Positions 8,530 through 16,600 are shown, counted from the stretch's first letter. The stretch is 39,639 nt of DNA from Methylotenera sp. (GCA_025360485.1 JANYCB010000163.1:1-39639), one strand, 5' to 3'. The notes: generated from the sequence alone by a model not told the origin. A program made the numbers and translations.

Positions 8530-8594
8530 ACACAACGCCTGAATTAAGGAGCTGGCTTTAGCCAGTCCCGCTTGATGGGCGGATTAGGTTGCAT
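8530..8594 (-). other. Putative integron attC (59-be)-like recombination site
   Basis: Minus strand ATGCAACCTAATCCGCCCATCAAGCGGGACTGGCTAAAGCCAGCTCCTTAATTCAGGCGTTGTGT: central CTGGC-TAAA-GCCAG stem, flanking GCCCATCAAG/CTTAATTCAGGC arms with the unequal spacing of attC L''/L', ending GGCGTTGTGT (R'-like GTTRRRY with one mismatch). Confidence 0.5.
8544..8594 (-). CDS. 16-codon possible leader/cryptic ORF embedded in an attC-like palindrome
   Basis: ATG at 8594, MQPNPPIKRDWLKPAP*, preceded by AGGAGG (plus-strand cctcct 8599-8604). Confidence 0.25.
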   Translation of the reverse strand: MQPNPPIKRDWLKPAP

Positions 8595-8713
8595 GATACC
8601 TCCTGATTGACGCATTATATTGCATCATATTGGGTGGTGCTTTGTGAATATTAAATTAAAGTATATATTAAAACGGTGTGGTAAATTAACGATAGTTTTT
8701 ATAGAGAATAGTA

Positions 8714-9529
8714 ATGGCCAATTTAGAGCAATATCGCGTCAATCCAAAGTCTAACTTTTCACTCAAATCATTTAAGTCTACTGATAAATCAGAGCGTTCT
8801 GGAACTAAGGAGCAAAATGCCCAAGCGCTTGAAACACTTGGGACAGAAATTAGCGCGTTGCAGGATATTTTATATGCGCAAAGTAAGCATAAAATCTTAC
8901 TAATTTTGCAAGGCATGGATGCCAGTGGCAAAGATGGCACGGTGCGTCATGTGTTTAGCGAGTGCGATCCGCTGGGTATTCGTTTGGCTAATTTTAGAGG
9001 CCCAACAGAAGATGAGTTGGCGCACGATTATTTGTGGCGCGCCCACCAACAAGTGCCGCAAAAAGGCGAAATTGTTGTGTTTAACCGCAGCCATTATGAG
9101 GACGTGTTGATTGTAAAAGTGCATGATTGGATTGATGTGGCTGAATGTAAACGCCGTTATGCGCAGATTAATGAGTTTGAGCGCATGCTGACCGAAACGG
9201 GCACGGTGATTATTAAGTGTTATTTGCATATTTCAAAAGACGAACAAAAAGAGCGTTTGCAAGATAGGTTGGATGACCCAACAAAAACGTGGAAATTTAA
9301 CCCAAATGATTTAAAAGAGCGTGCGTTATGGGATAAATATATGCAAGCGTACGAAAATGCCATGAGCGCAACATCTACCAGTTACGCACCTTGGCATGTG
9401 GTGCCGGCTGATTCTAAAACCAATCGTAACTTATTGATTTCTAGATTACTTTTGAACGCGTTAAAAAGTTTGAAACTGGCTTACCCACCTGCGCTAGCAG
9501 AATATAAAACCATTAAAATCGCTGATTAA
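8714..9529 (+). CDS. ppk2: Polyphosphate kinase 2 family protein (polyP:nucleotide phosphotransferase)
   Basis: Walker A-like LQGMDASGKDGTVRHVF, RGPTEDELAHDYLWRAHQQVPQKGEIVVFNRSHYEDVL, DDPTKTWKFNPNDLKER and YAPWHVVPADSKTNRN are PPK2 signatures. Confidence 0.93.
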   Translation: MANLEQYRVNPKSNFSLKSFKSTDKSERSGTKEQNAQALETLGTEISALQDILYAQSKHKILLILQGMDASGKDGTVRHVFSECDPLGIRLANFRGPTEDELAHDYLWRAHQQVPQKGEIVVFNRSHYEDVLIVKVHDWIDVAECKRRYAQINEFERMLTETGTVIIKCYLHISKDEQKERLQDRLDDPTKTWKFNPNDLKERALWDKYMQAYENAMSATSTSYAPWHVVPADSKTNRNLLISRLLLNALKSLKLAYPPALAEYKTIKIAD

Positions 9530-9534
9530 TTTTT

Positions 9535-10902
9535 ATGAGCCTGCGTTTACGCCTAAATTTACTGATTACCGCTTTGCTGCTGCTGTTTATGCTGGCGGTG
9601 GGGTATGTAAATTTTAATGGCACCAAGTCATCGATTCAGGAAGGTGTGGAAGCCGCTACCAGAGTCACAGTGCAGCTATTGGATACGGTCATTGTTAGCT
9701 CAAGCCAAAACCTAGATTGGGGCTATACGCATGATGTCATGCACCGCTTTTTAGAGCATCTTGGCCATGTGCGCGGTAACGAAATTTATTTGTACGATAT
9801 GCGCGGCAATTTGATATTTCGCTCGCCACCCTCTAATTTTCAGACTAAAGAGAATCCTCCAAAATGGTTTTATAAAATGCTTGATCCTCAAGAAAAATCG
9901 GTGACGCGTTTCATCCATTTTGGCAAACTGGTGGTAGAGCCCAACCCTGCGGGTGCCATTCGTGAAGCGTGGGGAAAGATACGTTATCTGGTGATGATAG
10001 GAGCAGCATTTTTTGTGCTGCTTAATGTGGCCGTATATTGGATGCTTGGCCTCTGGTTAAGACCGCTGCAGCCCATGTTAAAAGCCATCAATAAGATGGA
10101 GCAGGGCGATTTAACACCGCGCTTGCCCAGTTTTGATTTGCCAGAGTTTGATCGCATCGGGCATAGTTTAAATCGTATGGCTGAATCATTGGCGGCAGAG
10201 CGCCAATTGGAAGAAAATCGCCAATTAACTGCGCTAATACAAAGCCACATTGAGGATGAGCGCAGAAGTTTAGCAAGAGAATTACACGATGAGCTTGGCC
10301 AATATGTAACGGCGATTAAAACCTTTGCAGTGGCCATTGCCAATAAAACGCAGAAAAAATCTCCTGATATTGCCAGTAATGCGCAAACTATTGTCGCTGC
10401 TGCGAATCATATCTACGATGGCATGCACGATATAATTCGTCAGCTTAGGCCAGGTTCGTTGGATAACTTGGGTTTAAGTGAAACGCTGCAAGACGCAGTG
10501 AATATTGTGCAAAAACAAAATCCAAACCTGCATATTCGCTTAAGTTTATCGGGTAAATTAGATGCTTTGGGTGAAAACCTAAACATTAATATTTATCGCA
10601 TTGTGCAAGAGGCGATAAATAACGCCATTAAACATGCCGAGGCGAAAAATATTGAAATTAGTTTAATCGCGACCAAAACAGGCGCGCTGCAGTTAACCAT
10701 AAAAGATGATGGACACGGCATGGATATTAACGAGGTGGACCAAACTAACCATTTTGGTTTGCTGGGCATGCGCGAGCGTGTGCAAGGTTTTAAAGGCAGT
10801 TTTAATGTAGATTCTGAGTTGGTTGCAAAAGGAATGAACCGTGGAACAACGATTTACATTAATATCCCACAAGTAATCGCGATAGAGGAAAAAGCAGTAT
10901 GA
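9535..10902 (+). CDS. HAMP-domain sensor histidine kinase (NarX/DegS-like, HisKA_3)
   Basis: Two TM segments, HAMP-like region, RSLARELHDELGQYVTAIKTFA H-box and HATPase motifs (NIYRIVQEAINNAIKHAEAKN, IKDDGHGMD, FGLLGMRERV). Confidence 0.92.
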   Translation: MSLRLRLNLLITALLLLFMLAVGYVNFNGTKSSIQEGVEAATRVTVQLLDTVIVSSSQNLDWGYTHDVMHRFLEHLGHVRGNEIYLYDMRGNLIFRSPPSNFQTKENPPKWFYKMLDPQEKSVTRFIHFGKLVVEPNPAGAIREAWGKIRYLVMIGAAFFVLLNVAVYWMLGLWLRPLQPMLKAINKMEQGDLTPRLPSFDLPEFDRIGHSLNRMAESLAAERQLEENRQLTALIQSHIEDERRSLARELHDELGQYVTAIKTFAVAIANKTQKKSPDIASNAQTIVAAANHIYDGMHDIIRQLRPGSLDNLGLSETLQDAVNIVQKQNPNLHIRLSLSGKLDALGENLNINIYRIVQEAINNAIKHAEAKNIEISLIATKTGALQLTIKDDGHGMDINEVDQTNHFGLLGMRERVQGFKGSFNVDSELVAKGMNRGTTIYINIPQVIAIEEKAV

Positions 10903-11537
10903 GCCAAATCAATGTAATGCTGGTAGATGACCACGCAGTTGTGCGCATGGGATTTAAAATGTTACTGGAGTCTGCCTCTGACATTAAAGTGATTGCCGAA
11001 GCGGAAAACGGCGAAGTAGCGATTAAAGCCTATATGGAGCACAAACCAAGCGTAGTAGTAATGGATATTACCATGCCAGGCATGGGTGGGTTGGAGGCAA
11101 TTGAACGCATTTTAGCCAAAGATAGCAATGCTAAAATTTTGGTGCTCTCTGCGCATGAAGATTCGGTACATCCCAAGCGGGTATTGAATGCTGGCGCGAT
11201 GGGTTACTTAACCAAACGCAGCGCTGCGGAAGAGTTAATTAAAGCGATTCGCATGGTGGCAAGTGGCAAAAAATATATTGAAGCAGGCGTGGCGCAACAA
11301 ATGGCGATACAACAATTATCGGGAGATCAAAGTCCGGTAGATGTGTTGAGTGAGCGTGAATTTGAAGTGTTTATGTCGCTTGCAAAAGGCAAAACGACGA
11401 ATGAGATTGCAGAAAGCTTGTTTTTAAGTCCACGCACGGTGGGTACGCATTTGTACAACATTAAGCAAAAACTAAATGCCAATAATTCTGCGGAAATCGC
11501 ATTAATCGCGATGCGCAGTGGTTTGCTTGAGCCCTAA
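10899..11537 (+). CDS. NarL/LuxR-type response regulator
   Basis: Receiver domain (VMLVDDHAVVRMG, VVVMDITMPGMGG, LTKRSAAEELIKAI) plus LuxR HTH (LSEREFEVFMSLAKGKTTNEIAESLFLSPRTVGTHLYNIKQKL). 4-bp ATGA overlap with the kinase. Confidence 0.94.
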   Translation: MSQINVMLVDDHAVVRMGFKMLLESASDIKVIAEAENGEVAIKAYMEHKPSVVVMDITMPGMGGLEAIERILAKDSNAKILVLSAHEDSVHPKRVLNAGAMGYLTKRSAAEELIKAIRMVASGKKYIEAGVAQQMAIQQLSGDQSPVDVLSEREFEVFMSLAKGKTTNEIAESLFLSPRTVGTHLYNIKQKLNANNSAEIALIAMRSGLLEP

Positions 11538-12170
11538 TGTTTGTTTATTATCAAGCGCTTGCTGATTTCTTAACTCGGTAGGTTTATAGCGCGCCACATT
11601 TAAATCACCTGACCCGGCAAGCTCGACGACTGCAACTGCACCACTAGGTAATTTACCAAATTCTGGCGGAATTAAAAAAGTAATGATATTTTTGCTGTTT
11701 TCGACCACGCCTGTTGCGACGTTCCAGCTTTGCCATTCGCGTTTTTGTGGAAGGTTACTCGCCCCAATTAAGCGTGCATTTTCATAGATTGCATTTTTCT
11801 CTTCGCCAATGAGCAGATTAAATAGCTCAACACGCACTAACTGGCTTCCTTGCAATACCGGAACAGGTTTTTCAATTTCTACGGCCTCACTTGGTAGCGG
11901 CTCTGTTATTGGCTTAACCTCTTCAAAAGCAGCATTTACAAAAGCGATTGTGTATTTGTCTGGCGGTGCGTTAACAGATTCCTGTTTGCGGTTGCTTGGC
12001 CCATCTTCTACATCCATTGCATGCGCTACGGCTTTGTCTGCCACTCGCGTGGCTATCGTGCTGACGATTTGCGAAGCAATGCTACCGCCCAAACAAGCGC
12101 TTAGCAGAAAACACGCTGCAATCAATGCAATATATCTAAAAGTTATAATAAGCTTAGTCATTAAAACCAA
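11502..12170 (-). CDS. Hypothetical lipoprotein
   Basis: N-terminal ALIAACFLLSACLGG lipobox; 222 aa; no family recognised by eye. Confidence 0.65.
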   Translation of the reverse strand: MVLMTKLIITFRYIALIAACFLLSACLGGSIASQIVSTIATRVADKAVAHAMDVEDGPSNRKQESVNAPPDKYTIAFVNAAFEEVKPITEPLPSEAVEIEKPVPVLQGSQLVRVELFNLLIGEEKNAIYENARLIGASNLPQKREWQSWNVATGVVENSKNIITFLIPPEFGKLPSGAVAVVELAGSGDLNVARYKPTELRNQQALDNKQTLGLKQTTAHRD

Positions 12171-12257
12171 TTCTACGTTCGTAGCGCGGAAAGTACAGAT
12201 TACTGCTAACTTATTGAAATGTCTAGTGCTTTGTACTGCTAAAAGTACAAGATCACA

Positions 12258-13175
12258 CTATTTTGTGGTTTGTGAAGCGTTGTTTGTGGTATTTGCGCTA
12301 ATAATGCCGCTGATGATAATTAAGCCAATAGCTAAATATTCAGATAATGAAAGGGATTCTTGCCAAAAAATCACACCAAACACGGTAGCAAATATTACTG
12401 TGGTGTAAGCTAGGCTTGCCACAATAAGCGTACTGCCAGTGCGGTAGGCGCGCGTCATGGCAAGTTGTGCAATGGTTGCAGAGGCACCTAAACTCAATAA
12501 CATTGGTATATCGTGCCAGGTCAAGGTGACAAAGCCTTGTAATCCAAATAATTGGCTCACCAACATCCATGCGCCGCTACCAATGGTGGATACCAAGGTA
12601 AAGTAATACACGGTGCGCCAATCGGGTTCGTTTAGCTTACCCAATTGTTTTACATGCACATAGGCTAGCGCTGCGCCTATACCAGAGAGCAAGCCCAGCG
12701 AACCTGCAAGCATTTGTTGACTCGAAAAGTGAGGTTTTAACAATAGTACAATGCCGATGAAACCCAGTAAAACCGTACCATACAAGATTTTTTTTGGTTT
12801 TTCGTGCAGCATCAATGGCATCAATATCGCCAAAAATAAGGCTGAGGTGTAATTGAGTGTAATAGCGGTTGCTAAAGGCAAATGCGCAATCGCATAAAAA
12901 AACAGTGCAAGTGAAGCCAGGCCTATCAAAGCGCGCGACATTTGCTTTACCATCACTGGTGTTTTAAGCGGTAGTTTTTTGGCAAAAATATAAGCGTATA
13001 TACCGATCAAACCAAAAATTGAGCGATAGAATACGAGTTCTGCGCTGCTAAATTTAGTAGCACCCACTTTTACCAGTGCGCCCATAATAGCAAAGCCTAG
13101 CGCGGCGATCAGCATCCACAGACTTTTTAAATTTGGAAGTTTTAAGCTTGATGAAGTAACGTTAGGTGGTTTCAA
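12258..13175 (-). CDS. DMT superfamily EamA-type transporter
   Basis: About 10 TM segments; LIAALGFAIMGALVKVGATKFSSAELVFYRSIFGL and ALAYVHVKQLGK/ATIAQLAMTRAYRTGSTLIVASLAYTTVIFA are EamA-like. Confidence 0.88.
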   Translation of the reverse strand: MKPPNVTSSSLKLPNLKSLWMLIAALGFAIMGALVKVGATKFSSAELVFYRSIFGLIGIYAYIFAKKLPLKTPVMVKQMSRALIGLASLALFFYAIAHLPLATAITLNYTSALFLAILMPLMLHEKPKKILYGTVLLGFIGIVLLLKPHFSSQQMLAGSLGLLSGIGAALAYVHVKQLGKLNEPDWRTVYYFTLVSTIGSGAWMLVSQLFGLQGFVTLTWHDIPMLLSLGASATIAQLAMTRAYRTGSTLIVASLAYTTVIFATVFGVIFWQESLSLSEYLAIGLIIISGIISANTTNNASQTTK

Positions 13176-13265
13176 TTTGAGCGCGGCAAAGCCTCAAATA
13201 TACCAAATCAGTCAAATCAGGTACACTTAAATAATAATTGATTATAAAAAATCAGGGAGAATTAG

Positions 13266-14720
13266 TTGGATAATATAAATCAAAATACAGCGTCTCAAAA
13301 AACAACCCCCATTATTTTTGAAGGCAAGGCTGGCGAATACTTTGGTATTTGGATAGTCAATTTGTTATTAAGCCTAATTACCTTTGGCATTTATTCTGCT
13401 TGGGCCAAAGTGCGTCGTAAAAAATACTTTTATAACAGCACCTTAATTGACAATGTAGGGTTTGATTACCACGCCAACCCAAAAGCCATTTTAAAAGGCC
13501 GCATTATCGCGTTAATTTTGTTTGCGCTTTATGCCTATGGTAAAAGTAGCAGTCCAATACTGGCGGGCATTGTGCTGCTACTGTTTTTTCTTGCCTTGCC
13601 TTGGCTGGTGGTGCGAGGCTCTATTTTTAATTCACGTAATACTAGCCACCGCGGCTTGCGTTTTGATTTTGTGGGGACCGTGCGCCAAGCAGCTCGCGTT
13701 TATATGAAGTTGCCAATCTTGACAGGCTTAACGCTAGGCTTGATGGCGCCTTATGCGGCGCATGAGCGCAAACAATTTTTAATGAATAATCATCGTTTTG
13801 GTTTAAGCCAATTTAACATGAGCCGTGTGGTTAAACAGTTTTACAAAGTATATCTCATTGTTTTTATTGTGCCTTTTATTGGTATTTTGGCGGCGGTAGC
13901 GATTCCAGCCTATCAAAATTATGTCAATAAAGCGAAAGCGGCAGCTGCGCCACACGCTGCGCTTAGCATTCCGAATGTACAAGCGTTTGCACCTATAAAT
14001 GTGCAAGCCAAGCTCGTGCTGGCAGCTAACATTGAGCCTGTGAATGATGCACCAATGGGTGACGCGCCAGTATCAGCTCCAACGGTTGAGCGTGTTTACT
14101 CAGATAGCGCGCCTGCAGAAGTTGCACCTGCGCCTAATGCAGACTCAGCGCCAGCATCCACAGCCGAAACAACTGTAGCACCAAGTGCTAAGGTTCCAGA
14201 TGCGGCAACCGCTGAACAGATAGACGAAGAGACAGCGGCTGCGCCTCAAGAAATGACGGCGGAAGAAAAAAAAGCGCTAGAAGAGGCAATGCAGCAGCAA
14301 CAAAAACAAGCCACGGAAGATAAAATGAAACAATGGCTCACCAGCCCTTTGGCATGGTTGGCAGTGCTTGGCGGTATGTTGTTGTATGGATTCGTTATAT
14401 TTGGATTTTTGGGCTACTTTCAAGCACGTATTGGTAACTTGATTTGGAACAACACGACCTTAGATAAACTGTCATTTAAAAGTAGTTTGCGCGCACGCGA
14501 TTTCTTTTGGCTGTATTTAAGCAACATGGTGGCTATTGTGTGCACATTCGGTTTGGCCACGCCTTGGGCGCAAATCCGTATGGCGCGCTACCGTGCGAAT
14601 AAATTGCAAGTTGTCGGCGACGTGGATTTCGATCAGTTTGTAGGTGATAAAAAAGACGAAGTAAAAGCCACGGGTGAAGAAATAGCCGATATGTTTGACG
14701 TAGATTTATCTTTTGGCTAG
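13266..14720 (+). CDS. DUF898 (YjgN-like) membrane protein with internal pilin-like helix and Ala/Pro/Glu-rich insert
   Basis: TTG start preceded by GGGAGA. YjgN-like halves: FEGKAGEYFGIWIVNLLLSLITFGIYSAWAKVRRKKYFYNSTLID (N-terminal) and LIWNNTTLDKLSFKSSLRARDFFWLYLSNMVAIVCTFGLATPWAQIRMARYRANKL (C-terminal). Confidence 0.85.
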   Translation: MDNINQNTASQKTTPIIFEGKAGEYFGIWIVNLLLSLITFGIYSAWAKVRRKKYFYNSTLIDNVGFDYHANPKAILKGRIIALILFALYAYGKSSSPILAGIVLLLFFLALPWLVVRGSIFNSRNTSHRGLRFDFVGTVRQAARVYMKLPILTGLTLGLMAPYAAHERKQFLMNNHRFGLSQFNMSRVVKQFYKVYLIVFIVPFIGILAAVAIPAYQNYVNKAKAAAAPHAALSIPNVQAFAPINVQAKLVLAANIEPVNDAPMGDAPVSAPTVERVYSDSAPAEVAPAPNADSAPASTAETTVAPSAKVPDAATAEQIDEETAAAPQEMTAEEKKALEEAMQQQQKQATEDKMKQWLTSPLAWLAVLGGMLLYGFVIFGFLGYFQARIGNLIWNNTTLDKLSFKSSLRARDFFWLYLSNMVAIVCTFGLATPWAQIRMARYRANKLQVVGDVDFDQFVGDKKDEVKATGEEIADMFDVDLSFG

Positions 14721-14737
14721 ACCTTGAGATAAAAAAC

Positions 14738-15835
14738 ATGACATTTCAAGCAAATTATTTCGATGGTTTAAGCTCGCGCGCCAAGCCAGTATTGGTGCGG
14801 GTTGCAGAGCATGCCAAAAATATCACATTTGAAGCTGAGGGCGAAAAATTCAGCTTTAATTTAATCGACCTAAACGTGCAAGCCAAGCTGGGAGCGGCTA
14901 AGCGCTTGATAGACTTGCCCAATGGCGGCAAACTGGAAGCATTTGATATTAGCGAGTTAGAAGCAGTAATACCCACTAAAGCCAGCGCGTTTTGGCGTGA
15001 GTTACATTATTTAGAAAATCATCTTGGCTGGGTTTTAGTAGCATTAGCTGCGACCATATTTGCAGGCTGGCTCTTTTTGCAATTTGGCGTGCCAAAATTG
15101 GCAGAATATGTAGCAAAAGCCACGCCGCCAGCGATGGAAGAGAAGCTAGGCGAGCAAGCTTTGCAGGGTTTGGATAGTAGCGTGGGCTATTTCTCACCAA
15201 GCAAAGCCGACCCAACTCGCAAGGCCAGCATTACTTCTGCATTAAATAACATGTGCGTGGCCTTAAAAGATTGCCCAAAATATCGGCTAGAATTTAGAGA
15301 GGGCGGCGTGATTGGCGCCAATGCTTTTGCATTGCCCGGTGGCATTATTGTGGTGACGGATGAAATCATCACATTATCAAAAAACGATACCGAAATTGTG
15401 GCGGTTTTAGCGCATGAAATGGGACATGTCAAAATGCGTCACGCGCTTAGACAAAGCCTGCAAGGTATGTTGTCAGGCTTAATTCTAGCGGCTGTCACGG
15501 GCGATGTCAGCTCGATTGGCTCCGGGTTGCCTGCGGTGTTGATGCAAATGCGTTACTCGCGTGAGCACGAAACCGAGGCTGATATGTTTGCGCTAAACGC
15601 AATGCAAAAAGCTTGTTTACCACCTAAAGCATTTGCGGATATCTTGCAACGTCTAGAAGCGCAAATGCGTGATGTTAACGAAAAAGGTGGAGATAACAAA
15701 AAAGGGTCGAACGACAAAATAGCAGGAAATGCACACACTCAAAATGCAGATGCAATAAGTGAAATGCTGTCATCACACCCTGATACATTGACGCGAATTA
15801 AACTGTTTTTAGAGGCCAAACAAAATTGCAATTAA
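14738..15835 (+). CDS. M48 family zinc metallopeptidase, membrane-anchored
   Basis: HEMGH zinc motif in VAVLAHEMGHVKMRHALRQ, downstream EHETEAD, one N-terminal TM segment; 17 bp after the DUF898 gene. Confidence 0.92.
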   Translation: MTFQANYFDGLSSRAKPVLVRVAEHAKNITFEAEGEKFSFNLIDLNVQAKLGAAKRLIDLPNGGKLEAFDISELEAVIPTKASAFWRELHYLENHLGWVLVALAATIFAGWLFLQFGVPKLAEYVAKATPPAMEEKLGEQALQGLDSSVGYFSPSKADPTRKASITSALNNMCVALKDCPKYRLEFREGGVIGANAFALPGGIIVVTDEIITLSKNDTEIVAVLAHEMGHVKMRHALRQSLQGMLSGLILAAVTGDVSSIGSGLPAVLMQMRYSREHETEADMFALNAMQKACLPPKAFADILQRLEAQMRDVNEKGGDNKKGSNDKIAGNAHTQNADAISEMLSSHPDTLTRIKLFLEAKQNCN

Positions 15836-15929
15836 GTAAAGTTTTGCCTGCATAATCTTGCTAAATTGCGGCTTTTACGCTAATCTCACTGCTAATTAAA
15901 CGAATAAAATTTATTAAGGAGCGATTGCA

Positions 15930-16037
15930 ATGAAAAATCCATTAGAATCAGTGACGGGTACGATTATTTCTGGACTAATATTGACTGTAATATTGGTGGT
16001 ATTTTTGAATAATTTTTTAGCGCCAGTCGCGGCATAA
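15930..16037 (+). CDS. 35-aa single-TM small protein (not in supplied ORF track)
   Basis: ATG at 15930, SD AAGGAG at 15916-15921, translation MKNPLESVTGTIISGLILTVILVVFLNNFLAPVAA*; 9 bp upstream of the PuuD-like gene. Confidence 0.7.
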   Translation: MKNPLESVTGTIISGLILTVILVVFLNNFLAPVAA

Positions 16038-16046
16038 GGGGATAAC

Positions 16047-16553
16047 ATGGAAGCTTTATTACCAGGTTTAGTACGTTGGGCACACATTGTTGCAGGTGTT
16101 TGTTGGATTGGTTTGCTTTACTATTTTAATTTGGTGCAAATGGCCGCACTGAAAGACGCAGGCTCAGATGGTACAGCTGCAGGCATTACCAAACACGTGG
16201 CTCCACGCGCCTTGTTATGGTTCCGCTGGGCGGCAGTGGCTACTTGGATTTTGGGTGTTGGCTTGTTATGCACACTTGGCGACAAAGGCGGCCCAGTAAT
16301 TCACAAGGCGTTTACCTTGCAAGCACCCTACGCAGGCATTGGCATTGGCGCATGGTTGGGCACGATTATGCTAATTAATGTGTGGCATTTCATTTGGCCA
16401 AATCAGAAAAAGATTTTAGGTATGGTGCCAGCAACAGATGAAGTGAAAGCCAAAGCGCGTCGTGTGGCGATGTTAGCATCACGCACAAACATGATGCTAT
16501 CACTGCCAATGTTATATTTTATGGCGAACGGGTTTAGTCACCATATCGGTTAA
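16047..16553 (+). CDS. PuuD-like (urate hydroxylase N-terminal membrane domain) protein
   Basis: LVRWAHIVAGVCWIGLLYYFNLVQ, APRALLWFRWAAVATWILGVGLL, GAWLGTIMLINVWHFIWPNQKK, ASRTNMMLSLPMLYFM; 168 aa with no cytochrome c domain. Confidence 0.75.
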   Translation: MEALLPGLVRWAHIVAGVCWIGLLYYFNLVQMAALKDAGSDGTAAGITKHVAPRALLWFRWAAVATWILGVGLLCTLGDKGGPVIHKAFTLQAPYAGIGIGAWLGTIMLINVWHFIWPNQKKILGMVPATDEVKAKARRVAMLASRTNMMLSLPMLYFMANGFSHHIG

Positions 16554-16572
16554 TTTTAGTCGCATTTGAAAT

Positions 16573-16600
16573 AACGGCGGCGTTAGTCGCCGTTTTTCTT
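16573..16600 (+). terminator. Rho-independent terminator after the PuuD-like gene
   Basis: AACGGCG-(GCGTTAGT)-CGCCGTT followed by TTTCTTTTTT. Confidence 0.8.

Noticed and set aside
12231-12250. TTGTACTGCTAAAAGTACAA hairpin between the lipoprotein and DMT genes, considered as a terminator
   Set aside because: 7-bp AT-rich stem without a U tract on either strand; insufficient evidence.
11809-12408. 199-aa plus-strand ORF opposite the lipoprotein and DMT transporter
   Set aside because: Spans two convincing minus-strand genes and their gap; no recognisable motifs or good SD.
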